Shown: positions 7,893 to 15,840 of the stretch, piece after piece | How positions within the stretch are numbered: position 1 is the stretch's first letter | Layout: each line of letters starts with the position of its first letter | DNA from: Phycisphaerales bacterium | GTDB lineage: Bacteria; Planctomycetota; Phycisphaerae; Sedimentisphaerales; Anaerohalosphaeraceae | Length of the DNA: 19,236 nt | NCBI GenBank assembly: GCA_011053245.1 | Contig: DRGS01000055.1 | Location: 1-19,236, forward strand | Reading direction: 5' to 3' | Notes under the pieces: model-generated | Told to the model about the DNA's origin: nothing | Databases searched by the model: none | The model's input: only the letters and a program-made list of their open reading frames with translations | Made by a program: the position numbers and the translations under genes

Positions 7893-8669
7893 CTAATTGA
7901 CGGTTTTCGGTTCAACGTCACCAAAACGTCGCAATCGCTGCGAGTACGCTATTATTGCTTTGTCGAGTTCTTCGTTGCTAAACGCCGGCCAGTGGGTGTC
8001 GGTAACATAAAACTCGGTATATGAGATCTGCCAGAGCAGGAAATTGCTGATCCTCATCTCGCCGGAAGTTCTTATCAGCAGGTCGGGATCGGGAAGATTC
8101 GCCGTATCCAGATGGCGGGCTATGCAGTCTTCGTCAATATCTTCCGGGTTAAGCTCACCTGCAATGCATTGAGCCGCGATCTTTTTGACGGCGTCTGTTA
8201 TTTCCGTTCTGGCTCCGTAATTCAGTGCAAGACCCAGGATCATACCGTCATTATCGCAGGTGATCTCCATCGTTTCTTCAAGGGCATCGACGACCTTATC
8301 CGGCAGTCGTTCTTTTTGGCCCAGATGTACCAATCGGATATCATTTTCTATAAGCTGTGGCCTTATCCCTTCGAGGTAGGCGGTATAAAGATACATGAGG
8401 AATTCGACTTCTTCGGCGGGCCTCTTCCAATTCTGCATGCTGAACGAATAGATCGTCACACTCTCGATCCCGATGTCCACGCTGTGAAGGATGATACTCT
8501 CAAGGGTCTTGCCGCCTTCTTTATGACCTTCAAATCGCGGCAGTCCGTGAGCCTTGGCCCATCTGCCGTTGCCATCCATGATAATAGCAATGTGACGAGG
8601 TATCGACTCCGGCGACAGGTCCAAACGCTGTGCCGCACGTTGACGTTTTTGTTCAAAGCTTTCTCTCAA
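7893..8669 (-). CDS. uppS: Isoprenyl transferase (undecaprenyl diphosphate synthase, UppS)
   Basis: UppS builds the C55 lipid carrier used for peptidoglycan and other envelope glycans by adding isopentenyl units in cis configuration. Family motifs are plain: PRHIAIIMDGNGRWA (24-38, catalytic Asp32), GHKEGGKT (48-55), YSFSMQNWKRP (74-84), LNYGAR (149-154) and LIRTSGEMRISNFLLWQ (198-214) followed by YTEFY. The usual Glu in FSxENW is Gln79. The longest frame starts with TTG at 8669 and has only a weak SD; the TTG at the RLDL codons is an alternative that would better fit the common N-terminus, so the exact start is uncertain. Length 258 is normal. It is directly upstream of cdsA. Confidence 0.93.
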   Translation of the reverse strand: MRESFEQKRQRAAQRLDLSPESIPRHIAIIMDGNGRWAKAHGLPRFEGHKEGGKTLESIILHSVDIGIESVTIYSFSMQNWKRPAEEVEFLMYLYTAYLEGIRPQLIENDIRLVHLGQKERLPDKVVDALEETMEITCDNDGMILGLALNYGARTEITDAVKKIAAQCIAGELNPEDIDEDCIARHLDTANLPDPDLLIRTSGEMRISNFLLWQISYTEFYVTDTHWPAFSNEELDKAIIAYSQRLRRFGDVEPKTVN

Positions 8670-8726
8670 AACTTCGCTTTCAAGTTAATATCCATTCCCA
8701 CAAGAACACCATCGCCGGCTGATCGC

Positions 8727-10001
8727 CTATCTGAAAATCGCCTGACTTCGCTTTGGCCCTACGCCCAGGATCGTAATAGGTACACCGGCGAGGTCCTCGA
8801 TAAGTTTAACGTAACTATGTACCGTTGCCGGAAACTGATCGTAATTGGTTATCTCCGACAGATCCTCGTCCCATCCATCGACGGTCTCGTAAACACATTC
8901 GGCTTTGGCAAGTTCGTTAGCATCGGACGGGAAGAACGTAGTTTCCACACCGTCTATTTTATAGGCTTTGCAGACTTTCAACTTTTTCATCCCCCTGAGC
9001 GTATCGAGGTGCATCATCGCTATTTCCGTTATGCCGCCGATCGCAGCGGTGTATTTGACCGCAACGGCATCGAACCATCCGCATCTTCTGGGCCTGCCGG
9101 TTGTCGTTCCGTATTCGTGCCCCTTTTCGCGTATAAGGTCGCCGATGTCATTGTCCTGCTCTGACGGAAAGGGCCCTGCTCCTACTCTCGTGGCATAGGC
9201 CTTTACGAGTCCGACGAATCTGTCGACCTTCTGAGCCGGAACACCGCAGCCCGGGCCCATGCCGAGAGCGCTGGCATTTGAGCTTGTTACAAAGGGAAAC
9301 GTTCCATGATCGAGGTCGAGCAGTGCCCCTTGGGCGCCTTCGAAAAGAATATTTTTATTTGCAGCGATCGATTCGTGCAGATAACGCGTCGTGTTTGTGA
9401 TAAACCCGCCAAGCCTTTCCTTATAGACCTTGCACTTTTCGAATATTTCGTCGCTATTTATTGGGTCGGCTTCGTACAATGCTGAGAATATTTTGTTCTT
9501 ATAATCTACGATCCTGGCGAGCCGGTCCCTCAGTGAATCCATATCCCTGAAGTCAGCCATTCTGACGGCATAGCTTCTGCCGGTCTTGTCGGCGTAGCAC
9601 GGGCCTATGCCTCTGGCTGTGGTGCCGATCTTGTTCTTGCCTAACGACTCTTCGCGAAGCATATCCTCTGCTTTGTGATAATCGAGAACGACATGCGCAT
9701 TTTCGCTGATCAGCAAACGTCCCTCAAGGCTGATGCCCCTTGCGTTTAGCCCGTCGATCTCCCCTATCAATATCGCGGGATCAACTACGACACCATTTCC
9801 GATAACGCAAGTCATTCCTTTACGAACAGCGCCGCTCGGCATTATATGAAGAGCAAACCGCTCGTCACCGATAATGACTGTATGGCCGGCATTTGCGCCG
9901 CCGCCGTATCTGACCACTACATCGCTCTGTTCGGCTAAGATATCGACTACCTTACCCTTGCCCTCGTCGCCCCACTGTAATCCTACTACGCAACAATTCA
10001 T
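8727..10001 (-). CDS. purA: Adenylosuccinate synthetase PurA
   Basis: PurA joins IMP and aspartate using GTP to make adenylosuccinate, the first committed step to AMP. The 424 residues carry the phosphate-binding loop QWGDEGKGK (9-17, with the catalytic Asp12), YGGGANAGHT (32-41, catalytic His40), the IMP-binding stretch GTTARGIGPCYADK, the GATTxRxRR-type block here seen as TTTGRPRRCGWFD, and the C-terminal GVGPKRSQAI. Nothing expected is missing. ATG at 10001 is preceded by AAAGGA about 10 bases away. It follows a small membrane protein by 32 bases and precedes uppS by 57 bases, so it is likely part of the same transcript although the neighbours are metabolically unrelated. Confidence 0.97.
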   Translation of the reverse strand: MNCCVVGLQWGDEGKGKVVDILAEQSDVVVRYGGGANAGHTVIIGDERFALHIMPSGAVRKGMTCVIGNGVVVDPAILIGEIDGLNARGISLEGRLLISENAHVVLDYHKAEDMLREESLGKNKIGTTARGIGPCYADKTGRSYAVRMADFRDMDSLRDRLARIVDYKNKIFSALYEADPINSDEIFEKCKVYKERLGGFITNTTRYLHESIAANKNILFEGAQGALLDLDHGTFPFVTSSNASALGMGPGCGVPAQKVDRFVGLVKAYATRVGAGPFPSEQDNDIGDLIREKGHEYGTTTGRPRRCGWFDAVAVKYTAAIGGITEIAMMHLDTLRGMKKLKVCKAYKIDGVETTFFPSDANELAKAECVYETVDGWDEDLSEITNYDQFPATVHSYVKLIEDLAGVPITILGVGPKRSQAIFR

Positions 10002-10033
10002 TGAAATACAATCCTTTGTTTGAATTTTTTCAT

Positions 10034-10519
10034 TTAACTTATTTTCGCTACGATATGGTCCAGTACCGCCGGCAGGTTGTCGTACGTTCTGTCGCTGAGT
10101 TTATAATCCACTTCGCTGCCGCCGTCATCTTTATAGGTGATAACAAAATACCCCTTTGAATCGAAATGTGTCTTGTCTATTTTTTCGATAGAATCGTATG
10201 TGATCTTTGTACCGTCGTATACACTCAGTTCGTTTTCGTCAGCAATGGCCTTCCTGTCCTTTGTCATCATGTATTTCAAGCCAAAAAAGACTGCACCAAC
10301 GATAAGAAAAGGCGGAAGAGTCTGGTTGAACTTCATGGTACCGTCGGCTTGGTTGCCATTGTCCACGAAGTGTTCCTGATAGAAACCCTGCCTCTTCGAC
10401 CATTCATATTTGCTAAAATAGCCATCGTAAGCAAATATAACGGCTACGACAACACATATAATAGCGTATAACCTGAGAGTCTTCAAATTGTAACTGCTTA
10501 TTCCCGCTTCGATCGCCAT
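10034..10519 (-). CDS. Uncharacterised two-span membrane protein with soluble C-terminal domain
   Basis: I do not recognise this 161-residue protein. It has two clear hydrophobic segments, about 17-34 (YAIICVVVAVIFAYDGYF) and 68-85 (LPPFLIVGAVFFGLKYMM), separated by a 30-residue hydrophilic loop. A soluble domain follows at about 95-160 with alternating short strands (SVYDGTKITYDSIEKIDK, GYFVITYKDDGGSEVDYKL) and a terminal helix (LPAVLDHIVAKI). The strand-rich pattern with a final helix resembles the PH-like domains of small bacterial membrane proteins, but that is inference. The ATG at 10519 has an excellent SD (AAGGAG, 8-base spacing). It sits between an uncharacterised soluble protein and purA. 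The annotation as a real gene rests on SD, composition and operon position. Confidence 0.75.
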   Translation of the reverse strand: MAIEAGISSYNLKTLRLYAIICVVVAVIFAYDGYFSKYEWSKRQGFYQEHFVDNGNQADGTMKFNQTLPPFLIVGAVFFGLKYMMTKDRKAIADENELSVYDGTKITYDSIEKIDKTHFDSKGYFVITYKDDGGSEVDYKLSDRTYDNLPAVLDHIVAKIS

Positions 10520-10555
10520 ACTATATTCTCCTTAATAACTTCGTTGTCCTTATTA

Positions 10556-11311
10556 TTATTTGCGATGCTGTGCGATAGCGTTCATCAGCGGATGCACAAA
10601 ATCGGGTACGATCTTCTCGGCCATCAATTCCTCTGCCATAGCACACTGCCATTTGAACGATTCCTTTGCATTGAACTTACCGTAAGGATTCGGGTACTGG
10701 CGAACAGTAAAATAAAGGCTTATCGGCTCGTTTGGTTTGTATTTTTCGTTCCTGAGTTCGTGAACGGTCGTTCGCGGCTCGATCGCGATCCGTAACTGTT
10801 TTCGGCAATCCTCGCTAAGGGCCACCACCACCGTCGGAGCAAAACCAACCGGCTTTGCGCCCGGCAGGTCAAGCAGACTGCCAAAAGCTGTTGCGCCGAA
10901 AAACGCATCGGCTATGATCTCATCGTGATTGCCGCGATAATCAAAATCCATCGTAAAGGTTACATCAAGCGAACTGATATCCAGATGACTTACTCCCAAC
11001 ATGTAAGGAGCAATATCGAGTACCAGTTCGTCAAGGACATACGCATCCTCAAAGTTTTCCGGATTCGCACAGCCGGTGCATATACGATCCATCTCAAGAG
11101 CGACCCAGCGGTATTTTTCGCCGTCCCTCTCCTCTTCAAGACAGAAGTCATTGGACTCCCTTTGCGTAAAGTTCCCCATCGCCGGAAACTGACGCTGGAT
11201 ACGCTCGAAAAATGTTAAAACCGTATCCCGCTCGCTCGGAAGCTCAAGCTCCGTATTTATATGCATGTCGACGTAAAAGTCGTCGCAAAGTGAACCAAAA
11301 CTATTTGTCAT
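10556..11311 (-). CDS. Uncharacterised soluble protein
   Basis: I do not recognise this 251-residue acidic protein. There is no signal peptide and no membrane segment. A possible domain boundary is near residue 65-110, where a CTGC pair (78-81) occurs within DRICTGCANPENFEDA. The C-terminal half contains VTFTMDFDYRGNHDEIIADAFFG split by a turn, then a strand-rich core (VVVALSEDCRKQLRIAIEPR), a segment ending in ISLYFTVRQYP, and a final helix (WQCAMAEELMAEK). The start is placed at ATG 11311 because GGAG lies nine bases upstream; a TTG at 11326 in the same frame would add five residues but has no SD. A promoter-like pair is seen upstream at 11416-11444. It is 36 bases upstream of the two-span membrane protein, so the two may work together. 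Confidence 0.75.
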   Translation of the reverse strand: MTNSFGSLCDDFYVDMHINTELELPSERDTVLTFFERIQRQFPAMGNFTQRESNDFCLEEERDGEKYRWVALEMDRICTGCANPENFEDAYVLDELVLDIAPYMLGVSHLDISSLDVTFTMDFDYRGNHDEIIADAFFGATAFGSLLDLPGAKPVGFAPTVVVALSEDCRKQLRIAIEPRTTVHELRNEKYKPNEPISLYFTVRQYPNPYGKFNAKESFKWQCAMAEELMAEKIVPDFVHPLMNAIAQHRK

Positions 11312-11373
11312 TTCTCCGCACTCCAAAAAACAAAAAAGCCATCCATAACCTATATACCGGTCAGCTTGATAAA

Positions 11374-11393
11374 GTGTGCGTCAGGCGCAACAC
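11374..11393 (-). other. Small hairpin in the leader of the 251-residue protein
   Basis: GTGTGCG (11374-11380) can pair with CGCAACAC (11386-11393), leaving one bulged A and a five-base loop. On the - strand it would lie in the untranslated leader between the proposed promoter and the start at 11311. No tract of T follows on either strand, so it is not a standard terminator. It may be incidental. Confidence 0.3.
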
Positions 11394-11415
11394 ACCCATA
11401 GCACACACATTTGGT

Positions 11416-11444
11416 ATTGTCGCATAAACTCAATTATTTGACAA
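11416..11444 (-). promoter_or_regulatory. Predicted sigma-70-type promoter for the 251-residue protein
   Basis: Read on the - strand, TTGTCA (11444-11439; five of six to TTGACA) is followed after exactly 17 bases by GACAAT (11421-11416; four of six to TATAAT). The start codon lies about 100 bases downstream. It could also serve the genes after it (two-span protein, purA and onward). Assigned by motif and spacing only. Confidence 0.45.
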
Positions 11445-11488
11445 GTAATAATAATGAAAGTTAATTTGCACCTATTATATTTGGGTGG

Positions 11489-11513
11489 CACGGTCAAGCT
11501 TGGCTTGGCCGTG
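11489..11513. repeat. Strong hairpin, REP-like palindrome
   Basis: CACGGTCAAGC (11489-11499) pairs with GCTTGGCCGTG (11503-11513) over 11 positions with one G-T pair and a three-base loop TTG. There is no T tract after it on either strand, so it is unlikely to be an intrinsic terminator by itself. The GC-rich stem in AT-rich surroundings is typical of dispersed repetitive extragenic palindromes. Copies elsewhere in the genome cannot be checked here. Confidence 0.55.
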
Positions 11514-11611
11514 GAAATTCTCACATAACTCCAAAGCCTATGTAAATAACCGAATCGGCTCTAAATAACTAAATGATAAGGGATAAATAATGGCGACAAT
11601 AAGGCAATTTA

Positions 11612-11633
11612 ATTAGGGACAGTCACCTATTTA
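11612..11633. repeat. REP/RAYT-type short palindrome at the 3' end of the kinase-like gene
   Basis: The segment around AGGGACAGTCACCTATTT can fold imperfectly: TAGG pairs with CCTA, and GAC pairs with GTC across a single base with a bulge. From memory, closely similar AGGGACAGTCACC-type sequences flank Y1/IS200-like REP-associated transposases in many environmental bacteria. No transposase gene is nearby, so this would be a solitary non-autonomous copy. It touches the TAA stop codon (11631-11633) of the large gene. Family assignment is inference. Confidence 0.4.
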
Positions 11634-14141
11634 TCGCGTTTCAGGGCGTAAATCCGGGTCCGGCAGCTTCAATTCTGTGATAATAGCTCCGATTGTCATG
11701 AAAATGGCAAATACAAATAACCTCCATACCCCCGCGGAAATTATCTGTTTTGGCAAAATTTCACTGCCTGAAACCTGGAATACGGTTATGCCGGTATAGA
11801 TCAGGCTCCCAGACAGCCCGCAAATGGATGCTGTTATAATGCGTTTTCCCAAAGTTGCCCCCCCGCACCACAAAGTCACTATCGCTCCCATGGCAAGCGG
11901 CATTACGAAACTCAACCACCAAAGCCCGCTTACCGCATTGGCTTGTATCATCTCCTGAAGCTGCAAACGGTCGAACATTCCGAAAACCGCAGCTATCGCT
12001 ATCGCGCACAAACCCGCATGCCAGTATCTCGGAGTCAGTGTCGCCCGCAACTCGGCGCGTTTTTGCATCCGCCTCCGCAACGTCAGCGGCAAGTTATAAA
12101 ACAGACTGAACACCCGATGCTCCAGCAAGGCTCCTCTTTCACCGAACACCGGAACGATATGCGTCGCCTCCGTCGCCCAGTGGCCCGCCATGAAACGTGA
12201 CAACGCCGGATAATGATGAGCCATCTGAATAGGAAAGGCAAGATACCCGACATATTTGAAATAACTCAGGAATAGTGCGATATTGTAATCCTTGAAGTTG
12301 CGGTCATGGATCGCCAGACAAGTTGTGTATAAACCCCTGCATATTGAACCCGGGGAAATCGGCGTAAGCTGAAATGCGATAAGTATTCCGGCTACCGCTG
12401 CAGTTGCCTGCCCAGAAGTTAGTTCCGGATGGGTCCTGACATATATCCAGCTTACCAATATAGAGACGATCTGTGTAACCGGCAGCGTCAAAAGATGTAC
12501 CACGAGGCTCACCAAATATTTCTGAATATAAGGCTCGTCTATCTGCGAAAGTATTGTCCGGGCGTCATCGTCCATAAGAATATGTTTTTTCCGGCCTTCG
12601 TTTATCATGTCCCTTAACCACTGCTCGCGCATCTGGCGATCAAAATACAACCGGATAGGGCGAACGAAGATGAATGAAAACTTTTCTTTCATGAATTGAC
12701 TGTCGCTCAGGAATCGATGAAGTCCGCCGGGCAATATTGACAATGGAAGATGATACATAAAATGTAGCGTTGAATTTGCGATGGTTTCGGCTTTTTCAGC
12801 GGTTACTCTCCCGGCCCTGTGCCAGCCGATAGTCTTTTCAATTATTCTTGCCTTTATCGACCGGCTGAGATATTCGCTGCTTGTCAGTAGTGTTCTGTAA
12901 TGCTCTCTCCAGTCCGCTCTTCCCCACATCTTTCTCAATGCCCTGCCTAAGAACGGCACAAGGCCGCCGATAGCGAAGATGATCGTTGACATCCTGCATT
13001 TTCTGAGTTTCTTTGCACTGTCGTCATCCAGGAGATTGCGCACCCGCCAGCCGGTTACGGCACTGTCAAAGATCGTCGACCACAACTTGCGGTCGTACAA
13101 CAGCCGAACATGGTTATGCGTAATGTCTATCAAAGAGTCGCGGTATATTCGCTCATCGGCTTTAAGCTCTTCAAGCACATCGGCCATGTCCAGGAAATCT
13201 TCCCGGTACTCGTCCATAAATCTTTCGAGTTTTTTTGTATCACCCCTGTCAAACTGAACCAGCGAACCGCGTTTTATCCCGTTGCCGATAAGCTTAAAAT
13301 CACCCGGACTCATTGGCAAAAACGGAAGCAATGTAAGACCCGCCCTGAAATCCACCGCTACAAGACCGGCGTCTGGGTCGCCCTCTGTTTCTTTAAGCTT
13401 AAGGCAATTCGGCTGACTTTTACACGTTGACCATTCGTATTGTCTTGCGAATTCATGGGCTCCGATCTCATGGAGGAGTTTGACAAAATCATGCATGAAT
13501 TTATGTTTGGCACGGAACTCTGGAGAATTCAAAAATTTCTCATTTACCGGTTTTTTCTTTCGCCAAAGCTTCAGGGCATCGAGATGGTCATCGACTTCCA
13601 GCCGCCATGTTCTGCCTTCGACCCAGTCGCTTAACTCGCCGCAACTGCCTAACTGATGATCGACAAAAGTTGCGTGAATATCGTTTACCGCACCTTCGTT
13701 ACCGAATTTAACCCGCGCGGCCCGGCGAATGAATTTCTGCCAGAGCGCACCCGAACGAGCGGCGGTGGGATTGGTCTGAAGTTGGAACGGCCCTTGAAAA
13801 CCAATAGCATAAAGAATGTTACGGAAAAGAAGAGAACCGCGGTTCGGCGGAATGAGAATTTTCATCGCGTAAATACCGCCGACTTCGAGACCGGCCAGCG
13901 GTCTGTCAGATTCTGTATAGGTGACCTTTACCTGATAAACCTGTCCGGCAAACCCTCCGCCTACGAACTTTTCGACATTTAGCCTGACTTTCCCCTCGTT
14001 AGCTGGAAATATCCCGGTAACATCGTATGATAACTCCGTGCCCGGCTCGAAACGTTCCGTTCGCATTGGCCGGTGCAGACCCTTTGACTCAAAGAGTTCT
14101 TTGAGCCGGTTACATGTTTCAATCGAATATTCTACTGCCAT
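11631..14141 (-). CDS. Kinase-like protein fused to a multi-span membrane domain
   Basis: I do not recognise this 836-residue protein as a named family. The N-terminal ~370 residues resemble a protein-kinase-like fold: a glycine-rich loop VGGGFAGQVYQV (about 60-71), a YAMKIL lysine (Lys94), a candidate helix-C Glu in FGNEGAVND, a hinge-like LSDWVEGRTW (about 170-179), LLHEIGAHEF, then CKSQPNCLKL where kinases have HRDxKPxN, and VAVDFRAG (about 262-269) in place of DFG. The metal-binding Asp is present but the catalytic-loop Asp appears absent. From about 385 on there are eight to nine hydrophobic segments (near 385-400, 543-568, 580-610, 620-640, 706-722, 739-763, 768-788, 804-822). ATG 14141 is chosen because AGGG lies six to seven bases upstream; TTG 14156 would add five residues. 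It starts 19 bases after pgpA, suggesting a shared transcript and an envelope or lipid role, possibly like LPS (WaaP/KdkA) kinases. Function unproven. Confidence 0.75.
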   Translation of the reverse strand: MAVEYSIETCNRLKELFESKGLHRPMRTERFEPGTELSYDVTGIFPANEGKVRLNVEKFVGGGFAGQVYQVKVTYTESDRPLAGLEVGGIYAMKILIPPNRGSLLFRNILYAIGFQGPFQLQTNPTAARSGALWQKFIRRAARVKFGNEGAVNDIHATFVDHQLGSCGELSDWVEGRTWRLEVDDHLDALKLWRKKKPVNEKFLNSPEFRAKHKFMHDFVKLLHEIGAHEFARQYEWSTCKSQPNCLKLKETEGDPDAGLVAVDFRAGLTLLPFLPMSPGDFKLIGNGIKRGSLVQFDRGDTKKLERFMDEYREDFLDMADVLEELKADERIYRDSLIDITHNHVRLLYDRKLWSTIFDSAVTGWRVRNLLDDDSAKKLRKCRMSTIIFAIGGLVPFLGRALRKMWGRADWREHYRTLLTSSEYLSRSIKARIIEKTIGWHRAGRVTAEKAETIANSTLHFMYHLPLSILPGGLHRFLSDSQFMKEKFSFIFVRPIRLYFDRQMREQWLRDMINEGRKKHILMDDDARTILSQIDEPYIQKYLVSLVVHLLTLPVTQIVSILVSWIYVRTHPELTSGQATAAVAGILIAFQLTPISPGSICRGLYTTCLAIHDRNFKDYNIALFLSYFKYVGYLAFPIQMAHHYPALSRFMAGHWATEATHIVPVFGERGALLEHRVFSLFYNLPLTLRRRMQKRAELRATLTPRYWHAGLCAIAIAAVFGMFDRLQLQEMIQANAVSGLWWLSFVMPLAMGAIVTLWCGGATLGKRIITASICGLSGSLIYTGITVFQVSGSEILPKQIISAGVWRLFVFAIFMTIGAIITELKLPDPDLRPETR

Positions 14142-14160
14142 TTTTGTCCCTGCCAAGCTG

Positions 14161-14649
14161 TCAATTCAATCCCGCGATCCAGGTTCGTATACATATCTGC
14201 AAAATTATAGCCGCATATACGCCTGCCATTATATCATCGGCAAGTATGCCCAAACCCTTTGGTAATTTCTCAAGTCTGCGGCAGGGAGCAGGTTTCATGA
14301 TATCGAATAATCTAAACGCCGCAAAACCGACGACCGCAGTAACAACACCCGCTATACCCGCAAAGCTCATCGCTGCTATATATGTGACCGCCTGACCGGC
14401 GACTTCGTCGGCAACAACTTCCGATGGATCTTTTTTGCCCGTCCTTTCGATCACTTCGGGTGCAAAAGAAATGCAGGCAAGCGAAGCGCCAACCGCAATA
14501 AGCACCATAACGACCGAAATTGCCAGCGTAGATACACCCGACAGGCTCAAAGCCAAAAAGACCACCACCACTGGCAGCGAACCGCATGTACCCGGAGCAA
14601 ACGGCATAAGGCCCAAGCCAAAACAAGATGTCAGTAACCTCTTCAGCAT
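14161..14649 (-). CDS. pgpA: Phosphatidylglycerophosphatase A (PgpA)
   Basis: PgpA removes phosphate from phosphatidylglycerophosphate to give phosphatidylglycerol. The 162 residues fit the family length. Seen in order: GLGLMPFAPGTCGSL (11-25), KDPSEVVADEVAGQ (73-86, acidic active-site cluster with Asp81-Glu82), FRLFDIMKPAP (112-122) and LPKGLGILADDIMAGVYA (129-146, with Asp138-Asp139). Membrane segments surround these (about 26-38, 43-61, 88-112, 142-157). ATG 14649 has SD AAGGA with eight-base spacing. The kinase-like membrane gene follows 19 bases downstream. With cdsA about 7 kb further down the same strand, two steps of phosphatidylglycerol synthesis are on this strand; pgsA is not present. 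Confidence 0.93.
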   Translation of the reverse strand: MLKRLLTSCFGLGLMPFAPGTCGSLPVVVVFLALSLSGVSTLAISVVMVLIAVGASLACISFAPEVIERTGKKDPSEVVADEVAGQAVTYIAAMSFAGIAGVVTAVVGFAAFRLFDIMKPAPCRRLEKLPKGLGILADDIMAGVYAAIILQICIRTWIAGLN

Positions 14650-14704
14650 ATCAAGTGTCCTTAAAATTACAGAGTTCTATACAATAGCTTTTTTGCTCGA
14701 TAAG

Positions 14705-15799
14705 TCAATCATCTTTAAGCAGCGTCATGCAGAATCTGTCAGTCATCCCGGCTATGTAATCGCAAACCACCCGCTCCAGGCCTTCCTGCTGGATCAGTTT
14801 TTGATAAAATTCAGGCATCGCATCGGGTTGCTCGCAGAACCTGTTAAATAACTTTTCGAGCCAGCCTTTTACCTGTATTGCGGTCCGCGTTATTTCTTCG
14901 TGCTGATACATCTTTTCGAGCAAAAACTTTTCAAGTTCACCAAGCTGTTTTTCCGATTCGCTACCAAGCCCTATAAGTCTGCCCTCCCAGCCGTACACAT
15001 TCTCTAAAGTTTCTATGCCGGCTTTGCGTATCGCGGTTTCGCTTGTATCGATGCAATCGCTTACGAGTATGTTGATGACCGATTTTGCCGTTCGTACCCA
15101 TCTTACGGAATCGTCGGTGATCTCTTCGGCATTGATCCTGCTTTGTGCTTCGGAAAAAAGACTCAACCCCTTAAGCTCTTCTTCGTTTATAAGCCCGCCT
15201 CTTAGTCCGTCTTCAAGATCATGACAGTTGTATGCGATTCGGTCGGCTATGTCGGCGATCTGGCCCTCCAACGAACAATTCGGCTCACTAAAAGAATCCG
15301 GTTTCGGATCGTCATAAGGGCTTTGATGCCTGGCAAAACCAAGCCGCGTTTCATACATCAGGTTCAGCCCGTTCATTCCGGGATAAGGATGTTCAAGAAG
15401 ATCCGCTATTCGCAGTGACTGGGCGTTATGTTCAAAACCGCCAAAGCCGGCCATCAGATTGTTGAGCGTATCTTCGCCGCAGTGACCGAAAGGACTGTGC
15501 CCCAGATCATGACCGAGACATATCGCCTCTGTAAGACTTTCGTTTACGTTAAGAGCCTTGGCTATCGTTCTGCCGATCTGTGCCACTTCGATACTGTGCG
15601 TCAGCCGTGTTCGATAATGATCGTTAACGCCCGGAGTAAAAACCTGCGTCTTGCCCTCAAGCCTCCGAAAAGCCAAACTGTGCATTATCCGGTCACGGTC
15701 ACGCTCAAAAGCCGACCGGTAGGGATGCTCCGTTACCGGAAATTGTCTCTTACGGCTTCGTTGCTCGGTAACGGCATAACTGGCAAGTTCTTCGGGCAT
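14705..15799 (-). CDS. dgt: dGTPase-like deoxynucleoside triphosphate triphosphohydrolase
   Basis: Dgt-family HD enzymes split dNTPs into deoxynucleoside and tripolyphosphate and help set the dNTP pool. The 364 residues show the family start RMxxSLAFRRLEGKTQVF pattern (HSLAFRRLEGKTQVF, 40-54), the HD metal site TRLTHSIEVAQIGR (64-77, His68) with ICLGHDLGHSPFGHCGED (93-110, His97-Asp98), FEHNAQSLRI, and a second acidic group in IADRIAYNCHDLEDGLRGG. Length and motif order match the type-2 (shorter) dGTPase-like group rather than the about 500-residue E. coli Dgt. ATG 15799 has AGGA five bases upstream. It lies between a HIT hydrolase and pgpA; substrate preference among dNTPs cannot be predicted. 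Confidence 0.92.
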   Translation of the reverse strand: MPEELASYAVTEQRSRKRQFPVTEHPYRSAFERDRDRIMHSLAFRRLEGKTQVFTPGVNDHYRTRLTHSIEVAQIGRTIAKALNVNESLTEAICLGHDLGHSPFGHCGEDTLNNLMAGFGGFEHNAQSLRIADLLEHPYPGMNGLNLMYETRLGFARHQSPYDDPKPDSFSEPNCSLEGQIADIADRIAYNCHDLEDGLRGGLINEEELKGLSLFSEAQSRINAEEITDDSVRWVRTAKSVINILVSDCIDTSETAIRKAGIETLENVYGWEGRLIGLGSESEKQLGELEKFLLEKMYQHEEITRTAIQVKGWLEKLFNRFCEQPDAMPEFYQKLIQQEGLERVVCDYIAGMTDRFCMTLLKDD

Positions 15800-15840
15800 G
15801 TTAATCCTGTTAAGAAATTTATGCGAATAGTCCGCCGGAA

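Larger units (their letters stand above)
11312..11630. other. Gene-free spacer with repeat-like palindromes
   Basis: This is the only stretch above 300 bases with no gene. It is AT-rich, carries stop codons in all frames, and holds a candidate leftward promoter, a leader hairpin, a strong 11-bp hairpin at 11489-11513 and an imperfect palindrome at 11612-11630 that runs into the stop codon of the kinase-like gene. No tRNA, transposase remnant or small gene with a good SD was found. The combination of two palindromes in a spacer of a tightly packed strand suggests dispersed repeat elements. Confidence 0.6.

Noticed and set aside
8112..9164. Long + strand open frame of 350 codons
   Set aside because: It lies antisense across uppS and purA, both unmistakable on the other strand, and its product has no family features.
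11489..11513. Intrinsic terminator
   Set aside because: The stem is strong but neither strand has a T tract after it.
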